Assembly (NCBI GenBank): GCA_028278505.1
Contig: JANQEG010000135.1
Span: 1 to 51,327 of the forward strand
Direction: 5' to 3'
Source: Rhodobiaceae bacterium
Lineage (GTDB): Bacteria; Pseudomonadota; Alphaproteobacteria; Rhizobiales; JAKPQE01
Length of the DNA stretch: 51,327 bases
Part shown: piece after piece, positions 33,706 through 42,064 of the stretch
How the letters are laid out: each line of letters starts with the position of its first letter
How positions within the stretch are numbered: position 1 is the stretch's first letter
The notes under the pieces: model-generated
What the model was told of the DNA's origin: nothing
Seen by the model: the letters and a program-made list of their open reading frames with translations, nothing else
The model's database searches: none
Program-made: the position numbers and the translations under genes

Positions 33706-34341
33706 TTACCGGCTCGGGCCGGCAAGGGCAATCGCGCTGTCATGCCAGACCGGAAGATAGCCGGCGGCAAGCGCGCAAACGATCGCCGGCGGGGTCAGCA
33801 CCGGGCATTCGGCGTTGCGCGGCCGCGGGCGCACTTCGGTGTATCCTCCGGGTGACCAGGAGAGCAGGAGATCGCCCCGGATGGCGAAGGCCGTACCGTC
33901 GATCTCGACCATCGCCCCGTCGGGCAGATCGTCGATCGGCAGCACATGATAACGCTTGTCGCGCCCGGAAAGGCGCTCGGCATGAAGCCGCGCATCCATG
34001 TTCGCCGCCCGCGGCGGTATCGGCGCCGATACGGCCCGGCGCCAGGCCGCGGCAAAGGCCTTTGCATCATGTCGCCGGCATTCGAAGCAGGGACGGTGCC
34101 CGGCGGCGAGCGCCGTCACCTCGTCGAGAAAGAAGAGTTCGGTGTAGCTGTTACCCATGACCGTGCGGTGCCGGTTCTTGAACGCCGTGCGGCAGATGAT
34201 CCAGGATTTCGTCACCCAGCGGCGGCGGCCGAGCCGCTTTTCGTCGTCATGGAGCCGGCCGCCGCGATTGCCCATGAACAGGCCGCGGGCCGGTGTCATG
34301 ATGATTTCGCCGTCCGGCGTAACCCGGTTTTGGAGCGGCAT
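33706..34341 (-). CDS. Conserved protein of unknown function
   Basis: A 211-residue protein that I recognise only as a recurrent hypothetical. The conserved segments are MPLQNRVTPDGEI, ARGLFMGNRGGRLH, YTELFFLDEVTALAAGHRPCFECRRHDAKAF, RYHVLPIDDLPDGAMVEIDG and LLLSWSPGGYTEVRPRPRNAECPVLTPPAIVCALAAGY. The CFEC pair with neighbouring histidines suggests a metal site. No signal peptide or membrane helix. ATG 34341 has GAGGA upstream; the longer frame to 34620 runs into a repeat and is rejected. It probably shares a transcript with the acyl-CoA dehydrogenase gene. Confidence 0.75.
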   Translation of the reverse strand: MPLQNRVTPDGEIIMTPARGLFMGNRGGRLHDDEKRLGRRRWVTKSWIICRTAFKNRHRTVMGNSYTELFFLDEVTALAAGHRPCFECRRHDAKAFAAAWRRAVSAPIPPRAANMDARLHAERLSGRDKRYHVLPIDDLPDGAMVEIDGTAFAIRGDLLLSWSPGGYTEVRPRPRNAECPVLTPPAIVCALAAGYLPVWHDSAIALAGPSR

Positions 34342-34556
34342 GGCGGTCCTCGTTCGGGAAGGATAGGGGTGGATGAGTTGTCTGCGTTTTCGGAGTGCGA
34401 TGTCCAGCCATTTCGCTGCGAGGCACTGAGAGGCGCCCGGGTACGCCGGTACTGGAAACTGCCACTTTCTGATTTGCTTCGCGAGCGATCCGCGGCGCTG
34501 GCCTGATCGCGTCAAATGTACTGGAAATAATCGCAGAGACTTCTGATCTAGGCGAC

Positions 34557-34665
34557 GCCATTGGTTCCCCGCTTCCGCGGGGAAGGTGCGTATTGATGCT
34601 CTAGCACCAACCAAAACCACCTTTCCCGCGAAAGCGGGAATCCATTGCCCTGCTCAATACGGTAT
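34557..34665. repeat. Hairpin-pair repeat related to the 28.2-kb tandem units
   Basis: TTCCCCGC/GCGGGGAA (34565-34584; loop GGAA on the minus strand), then a roughly 38-base linker, then TTCCCGC/GCGGGAA (34623-34640; loop GAAA), then TCCATTG and ACGGTATGTCG. This is the same order of parts as the junction between the two tandem units at 28412-28525. No GIY-YIG remnant remains here. Confidence 0.75.
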
Positions 34666-34891
34666 GTCGTCGGTAATTCTGGCGAACGGCCTATTTTGCA
34701 GAAAACTACATCGTTCACTGCCGCTAAACACTCGCTGGTGCGGACGGGGTGAAATTCGGGATGCCGAAAAAGTATCGCCTGATACGCAGGGTACCTGCTC
34801 AGACTTTTCCAGGCTGCAAAAAACGGGTGGGCGGACGATCGCAAACATCATAGACCGGCCGTCATCATCAACAACAGCCGGCGCGAACGCC

Positions 34892-35845
34892 ATGACCGCA
34901 AGAGACAAATCTCTGACCATGGGCCCCCTGGAATGGGGCCTGCTGATCGCGCTTTCACTTGTCTGGGGCGGCGCCTTCCTGTTTGGCAAGATCGCGGTCT
35001 CCGAAGTCCCGCCGCTGACGGTCGTGCTCATCCGCGTCGGCCTTGCGGCCGCAGCACTTTATCTCGTGCTGCGCGTTCTCGCCGTCGGCGTGCCGCGCAG
35101 CCTCGCCGAGTGGCGCCGCTATGCCGTCATGGGCTTCTTCAACAACGCGATTCCGTTCGGGCTGATCTTCTGGGGTCAGGTCACGATCGGCGCCGGGCTT
35201 GCCTCCATCCTCAATGCGACGACACCGCTCTTCACCGTGATCCTCGCCCATTTCTGGACCGACAATGAGCGCATGGGCGCGCGCAAGCTGTTCGCCGTCC
35301 TCCTCGGCCTTATCGGCGTCGTGGTGCTGATCGGCCCGGAAGCGGTTGCCGGCATCGGCACCAATGTGCTTGCCCAACTGGCGATCGTCGGCGCCGCAAT
35401 CTCCTATGCAATCGCCGGGATCTACGGCCGCCGGTTTGCCGGCGAGCCGCCGATGCGCACCGCCTTCGGTCAGGTCGCGGCGTCATCGCTCATGATGCTG
35501 CCGGTGGTGCTTCTTGTCGACCAGCCCTGGCGGTTGGCCGCGCCGAGCGCCGAGGTCGTCGCCGCGCTTGTCGCGCTGGCGCTGGTGTCGACCGCGCTCG
35601 CCTACATCCTTTACTTCCGCATCCTGGCCGCGGCCGGCGCCACCAACGTGCTGCTGGTGACCTTCCTCATCCCGGTGAGCGCGGTGCTGCTTGGCTGGGT
35701 CGTGCTCGGCGAGCGCCTTCAGGCGAGCGACTTCACCGGCATGGCCGTGATCATGGTCGCGCTCACCGTGCTCGACGGCCGCGCGCTCGCGGGCCTGCGC
35801 AGGATTTTCGGCCGCCGGCCGGCGCCGTCGCGGCTACCAGATTGA
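34892..35845 (+). CDS. EamA/DMT family transporter
   Basis: A 317-residue inner-membrane protein with ten hydrophobic helices in two EamA repeats, first (ALSLVWGGAFLFGKIAVSEVPPLTVVLIRVGLAAAALYL) and second (QLAIVGAAISYAIAGIYGRRFAG...). TTPLFTVILAHFWTDNERM and FLIPVSAVLLGWVVLGERLQASDFTGMAVIM are repeat-end signatures. Family members export amino acids or other metabolites; the substrate is unknown. The start is not well marked (ATG 34892 or 34919), without a strong ribosome site. The 3-prime end overlaps the convergent thioredoxin-like gene by 12 bp. Confidence 0.88.
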   Translation: MTARDKSLTMGPLEWGLLIALSLVWGGAFLFGKIAVSEVPPLTVVLIRVGLAAAALYLVLRVLAVGVPRSLAEWRRYAVMGFFNNAIPFGLIFWGQVTIGAGLASILNATTPLFTVILAHFWTDNERMGARKLFAVLLGLIGVVVLIGPEAVAGIGTNVLAQLAIVGAAISYAIAGIYGRRFAGEPPMRTAFGQVAASSLMMLPVVLLVDQPWRLAAPSAEVVAALVALALVSTALAYILYFRILAAAGATNVLLVTFLIPVSAVLLGWVVLGERLQASDFTGMAVIMVALTVLDGRALAGLRRIFGRRPAPSRLPD

Positions 35846-36469
35846 AGGCTTCTTGCCCTCTTCCTCCAGACGGCGGAACTTCTCCTGGAGGAATTTCTGG
35901 AAGTTCTCGTCCTTGTAGGCGCCGTCATGGACGTATTCGAACATGGAGGCGAAGTGAAAGGGCTTGAAATAGCCAGGCATCCGCGCCGCCTCGATGTCGC
36001 GCCCGCTCTTGTCGCCGATGCCGGCCGAGTCGCGTGAGAAGAACGAGATCGTCGGCGTGAAGTTGACCAGCCATTTGCGGGCGAGCGCGCGCTCCTCCAT
36101 CGCCTCGCCGTCGAAATCGGTCACCTCGCGCGAGCCCCACAGATTGAGCTGGAGCACGACGAAATTGGCCTTGATGTAGTCGACGATTTCGGGCTTGCGC
36201 AGATTGACGTTGTGCATCTCGCGGCAATAGGGGCAGCCGCGCTGCTCGAACATGATGGCGAGATCCTTGCCCTCGGCCGCCGCCTCGCCGAGGTCTTCGG
36301 CCAGGTCGAGGAAGGAGTCGTGGAACCAGGACTGGGTGTGCAGCCCGTCATCGTTGACCTCCGCTTCGGGCAGGGTTGCTTCGCCAGAAGCAATTGCGAT
36401 GCGCGGCGCGGCACTCACCAGTCCGGCGCCCGCGAGCGCAGTCAGGGCACCTCTGCGGGTGAGGGTCAT
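35834..36469 (-). CDS. Tat-exported thioredoxin-fold protein (SoxW-like)
   Basis: A 211-residue periplasmic thioredoxin-like protein. A twin-arginine signal (LTRRGALTALAGAGLVSAAP, Arg 5-6) precedes the domain. The active site is CPYC at 79-82 in AIMFEQRGCPYCREMHNVNL, and the cis-proline loop reads VNFTPTISFFS. This resembles SoxW and related thioredoxins. It probably reduces periplasmic disulfides or persulfides, which is inference. GGAGGA precedes ATG 36469 at good spacing. No Sox or cytochrome-maturation gene is adjacent. Confidence 0.8.
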   Translation of the reverse strand: MTLTRRGALTALAGAGLVSAAPRIAIASGEATLPEAEVNDDGLHTQSWFHDSFLDLAEDLGEAAAEGKDLAIMFEQRGCPYCREMHNVNLRKPEIVDYIKANFVVLQLNLWGSREVTDFDGEAMEERALARKWLVNFTPTISFFSRDSAGIGDKSGRDIEAARMPGYFKPFHFASMFEYVHDGAYKDENFQKFLQEKFRRLEEEGKKPSIW

Positions 36470-36655
36470 GGGGGCGTCCTCCGTTGTTTTTATGTGCGCA
36501 TTCTGCCCGGCAGGATATCGCAGGAACGCGGCCCTGTCAGCGGGGTGGCGGCGGGATCACCGGGATTTGAGGGGGTGGAAAGCGAGAACACTGCATCGGT
36601 TCCGGCCAACGCCGCTGATCCCCCTCATCCTGTCCTTCTCCCCGGCGGGGAGAAG

Positions 36656-36725
36656 GGACGACAGGCGCAAGACACTGAGAAAAAAGCCCTCTCCCCTCTG
36701 GGGAGAGGGTTGGGTGAGGGGCCGG
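36656..36725. repeat. 70-bp direct repeat with CT/GA hairpin, copy 1
   Basis: It includes ACTGAGAAAAAAGCCCTCTC and the hairpin CCCTCTCCCC/GGGGAGAGGG. An almost identical segment begins 136 bp further on. Confidence 0.8.
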
Positions 36726-36791
36726 CGGAACAGGAAACGCGGGCGAACTCAGGCCACCCCCCTCCCTGTCCCTCCCCCACAAGGGGGGAGG

Positions 36792-36861
36792 GGACGACAA
36801 GCGCAAGGCACTGAGAAAAAAGCCCTCTCCCCTCCGGGGAGAGGGTTGGGTGAGGGGGAAA
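36792..36861. repeat. 70-bp direct repeat with CT/GA hairpin, copy 2
   Basis: Almost identical to copy 1 over about 70 bases, differing at a handful of positions. The two copies and related G/C tracts fill the region 36537-36975, between the thioredoxin-like gene and lutC. No ORF is supported there. Confidence 0.8.
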
Positions 36862-36975
36862 ACAAATGCCGTTCACCCTCACCCCACTTCGACCAACGGC
36901 TCAGCTTCGCTTCACCGGGTCTCCGTATCCCTCTCCCTTGAAGGGAGAGGGATGACGCCGGAGAAAGGCGAAATC

Positions 36976-37647
36976 CTACCCCACCACGATGATATGCAGC
37001 CGCCGGGGGCCGTGCGCGCCGAGCAATAGTGTCTGCTCGATGTCGGCCGAGCGCGACGGGCCGGTCACCCAGTTGACGGAGCGGGGCAGGGCGCCCTTGC
37101 CGAATTGTCCGCGGATCTGGTCCCAGGCGGTTTCGTAGTCGCCGTGGATGTCGGACGCCGACACCAGCACGATATGGGTGTCGGGCAGGAAGTTGAGCGT
37201 CGTCGGATTGTCGCCGCCCGAAGTCAGCACCAGCGTGCCGCTCTCGGCGACGCCGGCGAGCGCATGGGAAAGCCCGACCGGATCGCTGCCATCCGAGGCG
37301 CCGGTCGTGATTTCGATGTTCGGCGTCTTGTCGAAGGGCAGGGCGGCAAGGCGCGGATCGTCGCCGCGCCTCAGATTGGGCGGCAGATTGTGGGCGCGCA
37401 GGAATTCGGCGATCGCCGCCGGCACTTGATCGGCGGTGGCGGCGCGGGCGACGCTGGCATTGTACTTCTCCGCCATCTCGATGAAGAAGGCGATGCGGTC
37501 GGCATCCGGCAATTGACCGCGCGCCGGGATGACGCCACGGGGCGCCGTCGCCAGGCGCTGATCGACAGCCGCCTGCCGGGCGGCCTTGTCGGCGCCGGCG
37601 CCGAGCGCCTGCCGGATTTTTCCAAGCACGGCGTCGCGTCCGTTCAT
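36976..37647 (-). CDS. lutC: Lactate utilization protein C (LUD domain)
   Basis: A 223-residue LUD-domain protein, third part of the LutABC L-lactate dehydrogenase complex. Recognisable blocks are VLGKIRQALG at the N-terminus, then VGLSHALAGVAESGTLVLTSGGDNPTTLNFLPDTHIVLVSASDIHGDYETAWD, and the C-terminal NWVTGPSRSADIEQTLLLGAHGPRRLHIIVVG, the family hallmark. The start ATG (37645-37647) overlaps the lutB stop as ATGA, so translation is coupled and the frame extending to 37671 is not used. It is the last gene of lutRABC; a repeat region follows. Confidence 0.92.
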   Translation of the reverse strand: MNGRDAVLGKIRQALGAGADKAARQAAVDQRLATAPRGVIPARGQLPDADRIAFFIEMAEKYNASVARAATADQVPAAIAEFLRAHNLPPNLRRGDDPRLAALPFDKTPNIEITTGASDGSDPVGLSHALAGVAESGTLVLTSGGDNPTTLNFLPDTHIVLVSASDIHGDYETAWDQIRGQFGKGALPRSVNWVTGPSRSADIEQTLLLGAHGPRRLHIIVVG

Positions 37648-39074
37648 CGACCGAATCTCCGTGCCCGCCATTGCTGCTGGAAGGTTCTGCCCTGGGGCGC
37701 GGGCAGGTCGCGATGCCGGGTCCAGCCGCCGGCAAAGGGCAGCGACCGGAAGCGGCCGCGGCTGCCTGCGAACGCCGCCAGCAGCGGCATGCCGACCGAC
37801 ATCGCCAGATGGTAGAGCTTCGGCCGCCTGGCCAGCAAAACCCAGAGGCCGAGGCCGAAGCGCTGCGCCGTCGGCACGACTTTCTCATCATGCGCCTTGT
37901 CCCGCCACAGCCGCATGAGCTTCGGGAGCGGAATGCGCATCGGACAGACGCCCTCGCAACGCCCGCAGAATGTCGAGGCGCTCGGCAGATGCATGGACTG
38001 TTCGATGCCGATGACGGCCGGCGTCAGCACCGAGCCGATCGGTCCCGGATAGACCCAGCCATAGGCGTGGCCGCCGATCGCCTGATAGACCGGGCAGTGG
38101 TTCATGCAGGCGCCGCAGCGGATGCAGCGCAGCATCTCCTGGAAGGGAGTGCCGAGCAGCGCCGAGCGGCCGTTATCAAGTAGGATGACGTGGAATTCCT
38201 CCGGCCCGTCCGGGTCCTCGGGCCGTTTCGGCCCGGTCGAGAACGTCGTGTAGACACTCATGTCCTGGCCGGTCGCCGAGCGCGCCAGCACCCGCAAGAT
38301 CTGGCTCGCATCCTCCAGTGTCGGCACGATTTTCTCGATCGAGGCGAAGACGACGTGAACCCGCGGCAGCGTCTGGGTCAGATCGCCATTGCCCTCATTG
38401 GTGACGATGATCGTCGTCCCCGTCTCGGCGACGCAGAAATTGGCGCCGGTGACGCCGACATCGGCGGCGAGGAAGCGGTCGCGCAATATGCCGCGCGCCT
38501 CCGCCAGCAGCGATTCCGGCTCGCGCAGATCGCGGTCGGGCGGAAGCGCGGTGTGGACCCGCCGGAACTCGGCCTCGACCTGGGCTTTGTTGACGTGGAT
38601 CGCCGGCGCGATGATGTGGCTCGGGTGCTCGCCGCGCAATTGGATGATGTATTCGCCGAGATCGGTCTCGATCGGCACAATCCCGTTTTCTTGAAGGAAG
38701 TCGTTGAGCCCGACCTCCTCGGTGATCATCGATTTGCCCTTGGTGACGGTGCGGGCGCCGGCCTTGCGGCAGATGTCGAGCGCGATTTGGCGGGCCGCCG
38801 CCGCATCCTCGGCGAAATGAACGTGACCACCGTTTTCGACCACCTTCTTCTCGAACGCCTCAATGTAGAGGTCGAGATGGTCGAGCGTATGGTTTTTGAT
38901 GTCGCGCGCCGCATCGCGCAGCGCCTCGAATTCCGGCAAGGCATCGGCGGCCAGTCGGCGCTTCTTGATGAAGCCCTTCTCGACCGTCAGGCCCAGCGCC
39001 TTTTGCAGCGAATTATCGTCGAGCGCTTCGCGGGCGTTCGCTTTAAAGTTGGGCGAGGTGATCTCGACGCCCAT
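37644..39074 (-). CDS. lutB: Lactate utilization iron-sulfur protein B
   Basis: A 476-residue protein. The N-terminal two thirds is a LUD domain (AAARQIALDICRKAGARTVTKGKSMITEEVGLNDFLQENGI, then TGANFCVAETGTTIIVTNEGNGDLTQTLPRVHVV). The C-terminal part has two 4Fe-4S motifs: CIRCGACMNHCP starting at Cys 317, and CGRCEGVCPMRIPLPKL. It passes electrons from lactate oxidation with LutA and LutC. The ATG shares one base with the lutA stop (TGATG), so it is translationally coupled. The length agrees with LutB/YkgF. Confidence 0.94.
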   Translation of the reverse strand: MGVEITSPNFKANAREALDDNSLQKALGLTVEKGFIKKRRLAADALPEFEALRDAARDIKNHTLDHLDLYIEAFEKKVVENGGHVHFAEDAAAARQIALDICRKAGARTVTKGKSMITEEVGLNDFLQENGIVPIETDLGEYIIQLRGEHPSHIIAPAIHVNKAQVEAEFRRVHTALPPDRDLREPESLLAEARGILRDRFLAADVGVTGANFCVAETGTTIIVTNEGNGDLTQTLPRVHVVFASIEKIVPTLEDASQILRVLARSATGQDMSVYTTFSTGPKRPEDPDGPEEFHVILLDNGRSALLGTPFQEMLRCIRCGACMNHCPVYQAIGGHAYGWVYPGPIGSVLTPAVIGIEQSMHLPSASTFCGRCEGVCPMRIPLPKLMRLWRDKAHDEKVVPTAQRFGLGLWVLLARRPKLYHLAMSVGMPLLAAFAGSRGRFRSLPFAGGWTRHRDLPAPQGRTFQQQWRARRFGR

Positions 39075-39856
39075 CAGCCCTTCGCCTTCCTCTCGCCGCC
39101 GATCGGCGTTTCGTCGGCCATGCCGGCGAGCACTTCGGCGACATGGCGGACGGCAACCGTCCGGCCCTCGCGGGAGAGCTTGCCGGCCATGTTCATCAGG
39201 CAGCCGAGATCGCCGGCCAGCAGCGTCGTTGCGCCGGTGGCGGCGATCTTATCGGTCTTCTTGGCGACGATCGCATTGGAGATGTCGGAATACTTGACAC
39301 AGAAGAGCCCGCCGAAGCCGCAGCACACATCGGCATTCTCCATTTCAGTGAGCGACAGGCCCTCGACGCTGTCGAGCAGAAGACGCGGCTGGTCGCGAAC
39401 GCCGAGTTCGCGCAAGCCCGAACAGGAATCGTGATAGGTGACGGTCTCGCCATAGTCGGCGGAGACCGCCTGAACGCCGAGCACATCGACGAGGAAGCTC
39501 GTCAGCTCATGGACCTTGGCGGCAAACGCCTCGGCCCGCGCCGACCAGCCCGGATCATCGGCAAGGAGTTCGGGATAGTGCAGCTTCAGCATGCCGGCGC
39601 AGGAGCCCGACGGCGCCACCACATGGTCATAGGCCTCGAACGCGGCGATCACCTGCATGGCGATGACGCGGGCGTTGCCTCGATCGCCGGAGTTGAAGGC
39701 CGGCTGGCCGCAACAGGTCTGCGCTGCGGGGACCTCGACCACGCAGCCGGCATCCTCCATCAGCTTGACCGCGGCAAAGCCCACCGACGGCCGCATCAGA
39801 TCGACGAGGCAGGTGACGAACAATCCGACGGTCGTCTTTTCCGGTCCCGAGTTCAT
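39074..39856 (-). CDS. lutA: Lactate utilization protein A (CCG-domain Fe-S oxidoreductase)
   Basis: A 260-residue protein with two cysteine-rich CCG domains: TCCGQPAFNSG (Cys 48-49) and VCCGFGGLFCVKYSDISNAIV (Cys 178-179), with partner cysteines in FVTCLVDLMRP, SGSCAGML and HDSCSGLRELG. Such domains bind an unusual heterodisulfide-reductase-type cluster and in LutA support lactate oxidation. It starts 13 bp after the regulator gene and overlaps lutB, so the four genes form one operon. The length is standard. Confidence 0.94.
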   Translation of the reverse strand: MNSGPEKTTVGLFVTCLVDLMRPSVGFAAVKLMEDAGCVVEVPAAQTCCGQPAFNSGDRGNARVIAMQVIAAFEAYDHVVAPSGSCAGMLKLHYPELLADDPGWSARAEAFAAKVHELTSFLVDVLGVQAVSADYGETVTYHDSCSGLRELGVRDQPRLLLDSVEGLSLTEMENADVCCGFGGLFCVKYSDISNAIVAKKTDKIAATGATTLLAGDLGCLMNMAGKLSREGRTVAVRHVAEVLAGMADETPIGGERKAKG

Positions 39857-39869
39857 CGGCCGCCGCCCG

Positions 39870-40748
39870 TCATTCGTTTGCCGGCCCGCCGGCCGCGCCG
39901 GTCGCCCCGGCCGCGCCGGTCGCCCCGGCCGCGCCGGCGCGTTTCGGCTCGCGCCTTGTCCGCCGCCGCGCCCGTTCGGCGGCCGCGGCGTCGTGCTTTT
40001 TCAGCCGCAATTCGGCGACCGCTTCCCAGCCGCCCAATCGATCGATTTCGCGCATGCATTCCTCGACATATTCCATGTGCGCCGCCGCCGCCCGCCGGGC
40101 CCGTTCCGGATCGCGCGCGATGATCGCCTCATAGATCGCCCGGTGCTGGTCGAGCAGCTTGTCGCGGGCGCCGGGGAAGCCGTAGATCAGCGAGCGGTTG
40201 TAGAAGACGCCGCTGGTCAGCAGCCGGTAGCAACTGCGCAGGGTGTGGATGAAGACAAGGTTGTGGGTGCATTCGCCGATGACGTTGTGAAGCTCGACGT
40301 CGATCGCCGCTTCCTCGTCGAAATCGTCCTTTTCATGTGCGGCGAGCATGGCCTCGAAGGTCCGCGTCAGGATCGTGCGGTCCGCCTCCGTCGCCCGCAC
40401 CGCGGCAAAGGCCGCGGCCGTTCCCTCGACCTCGCGGCGGAACTCGACATAGTCGGCGGTCGCCTTCTTGTGATTGTGAAACAGCGGCACGATCGCCTCG
40501 CTGAACACGGCCCCGGTCACGTCGGCGACAAAGCTGCCTTCGCCGTGGCGGGTGACGACGAGCCCGCGCTCCTCAAGCACCTTGATGGCATCGCGCAGGA
40601 TCGGCCGCGAGACATCAATCATCTTGGCCAGTTCGCGTTCCCCCGGCAGCTTGTCGCCCGGGCGCAGAATCCCGGCCAGGACAAGTTCCTCGACCTGCCG
40701 GACGATCGCATCGGCGGTTCGGTTCTGCTCGATTTTCTTGAAAATCAT
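39870..40748 (-). CDS. GntR/FadR-family regulator of the lactate operon
   Basis: A 292-residue FCD-subfamily GntR protein (LutR/LldR-like). The winged helix is ADAIVRQVEELVLAGILRPGDKLPGERELAKMIDVSRPILRDAIKVLEERGLVVTRHGEGSFV. The all-helical FCD domain keeps the metal/effector residues (IDVELHNVIGECTHN; DQHRAIYEAI; AHMEYVEEC). It is the first gene of lutRABC and divergent from the TRAP genes, so control of both by lactate is likely. The C-terminus carries an Arg-rich stretch and then a Gly-Ala-Thr tail encoded by 18-bp repeats, which is unusual for the family. Confidence 0.88.
   Translation of the reverse strand: MIFKKIEQNRTADAIVRQVEELVLAGILRPGDKLPGERELAKMIDVSRPILRDAIKVLEERGLVVTRHGEGSFVADVTGAVFSEAIVPLFHNHKKATADYVEFRREVEGTAAAFAAVRATEADRTILTRTFEAMLAAHEKDDFDEEAAIDVELHNVIGECTHNLVFIHTLRSCYRLLTSGVFYNRSLIYGFPGARDKLLDQHRAIYEAIIARDPERARRAAAAHMEYVEECMREIDRLGGWEAVAELRLKKHDAAAAERARRRTRREPKRAGAAGATGAAGATGAAGGPANE
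39892..39937 (-). repeat. 18-bp tandem repeat in the regulator's 3-prime end
   Basis: GCCGCGCCGGTCGCCCCG occurs at 39892-39909 and 39910-39927, with 10 more bases of a third copy. It encodes the repeating GATGAA residues of the regulator's tail. Being in frame and a multiple of three, it can expand or contract without a frameshift. Confidence 0.9.
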
Positions 40749-40954
40749 CGAGTTACGCCCCTGCGCCGGCGTTGGCGCCGGTGAATTGAGTTCCGCTGCG
40801 GAAGTTTCTTTGCCGAAAGTCGCATCCGGTGAAAGGGTATCCTTCGTTGCATTAAGTGGTCAATATTGTTATCCAGTTTGCGGTGTTCCTGTGCAGCCGC
40901 AGTTTACGGCATATCGCAAGAAAATGCTGGTCGCATGGGGACCGTTCATCTTAA

Positions 40955-40980
40955 CCTGCCCGGCAAGATGCCGGGACAGG
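40955..40980 (+). promoter_or_regulatory. Hairpin in the dctP leader
   Basis: CCTGCCCGGCA (40955-40965) pairs with TGCCGGG-A-CAGG (40969-40980), an 11-bp stem with one bulged A and an AGA loop, 34 bp before the dctP start and upstream of its ribosome site GGGAGGA. No T-run follows. It may stabilise the mRNA or take part in control. The rest of 40749-40954 is the divergent promoter region; its only clear symmetry is CAATATTG at 40861-40868. Confidence 0.5.
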
Positions 40981-41014
40981 CATTATACCTACGGATCATG
41001 AGGGAGGAATTTCC

Positions 41015-42049
41015 ATGAGAAAGTTCGCTGCGACTGCCGCGGTCGCCTCGGCGATGGCGATTGCGGCCGCGCTGCCGGCCGGCGCCGAAACCTGGGATAT
41101 GCAATCGACCTATCCCGGCTCGCTGACCCAGCTCGGCTCGCTCGGCAAGCACGTTGCCGCCACCGTCGAAAAGGTGACCGGCGGCGAGATCAAGATCAAG
41201 TTCCAGGAGCCGGGCGCCATCGTGCCGGCGCTTGAAGTGTTCGACGCGGTTTCGTCGGGTGCAGTGCAGGCCGGCTGGTCGACCCCCGGCTACTGGACCG
41301 GCAAGGACTCCGCCTTTGCGCTGTTCTCCGCCGTGCCGTTCGGCCCGCGCGCCGGCGAATACATTGCCTGGCTGAAATTCGGCGGCGGCACCGAACTCTT
41401 CGACGAGCTTTACCACAAATACAATATCCACGGCGTCCATTGCGGCGTCATCGCGCCGGAAGCCTCGGGCTGGTTCAAGGAAGAGATCAAGAGCGTCGAC
41501 GACCTCAAGGGCAAGAAGATGCGGTTCTTCGGCCTCGGCGCCAAGGTCATGGAGAAGCTCGGCGTCTCGACCCAGTTGCTGGCCGGCGGCGACATCTTCC
41601 CGGCGCTTGAGCTCGGCACCATCGACGCCACCGAATTCTCCATGCCGGCGATCGACCTGAAGCTCGGCTTCTATCAGGTCGCCAAGCACTACTACTTCCC
41701 CGGCTGGCACCAGCAGTCGACCATGTTCGACCTGATGATCAACCTCGACGTCTGGAACGGCCTCACCGACACCCAGCGCGCCCAGATCGAAGCCGCCTGC
41801 GACGCGGCGATCACTTATGGTCTGGCCGAAGGCGAGGCGATTCAGTTCGACGCCCTGAACGAACTGAAGTCCAAGGGCGTTACGGTTCATCGCTGGCCCG
41901 ACGAAATCCTCGATACGCTGCGCAAGGCCTGGGACGAGGTCGTGGCCGAGGAAAGCGCGTCCAATGCGAACTTCAAAAAGGTCTGGGCTTCGCTCAGCAA
42001 GTTCCGCGAAGGTTATGCGGCGTGGAAGGACGTCGGCTATCTGGATTGA
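41015..42049 (+). CDS. dctP: TRAP transporter substrate-binding protein, 2-oxo/2-hydroxy acid type
   Basis: A 344-residue periplasmic DctP-family protein of the TakP/lactate-binding branch. A Sec signal (residues 1-24, ending GAE) precedes TWDMQSTYPGSLTQLGSLGKHVAATVEKVTGGEIKIKF. The conserved KKMRFFGLGAKVMEKLG holds the carboxylate-binding arginine. FPALELGTIDATEFSMPAIDLKLGFYQVAKHYYFPGWHQQS is typical of the TakP group. Being divergent from lutRABC, lactate is the most likely ligand, by inference. A very good ribosome site (GGGAGGA) precedes the start. Confidence 0.92.
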   Translation: MRKFAATAAVASAMAIAAALPAGAETWDMQSTYPGSLTQLGSLGKHVAATVEKVTGGEIKIKFQEPGAIVPALEVFDAVSSGAVQAGWSTPGYWTGKDSAFALFSAVPFGPRAGEYIAWLKFGGGTELFDELYHKYNIHGVHCGVIAPEASGWFKEEIKSVDDLKGKKMRFFGLGAKVMEKLGVSTQLLAGGDIFPALELGTIDATEFSMPAIDLKLGFYQVAKHYYFPGWHQQSTMFDLMINLDVWNGLTDTQRAQIEAACDAAITYGLAEGEAIQFDALNELKSKGVTVHRWPDEILDTLRKAWDEVVAEESASNANFKKVWASLSKFREGYAAWKDVGYLD

Positions 42050-42064
42050 CCGGTAACGATTTCA

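Noticed and set aside
40861-40868. CAATATTG as the lactate-regulator operator
   Set aside because: An 8-bp palindrome is expected by chance often enough, and it does not match the usual FadR/LldR-type TGGT-N-ACCA pattern.
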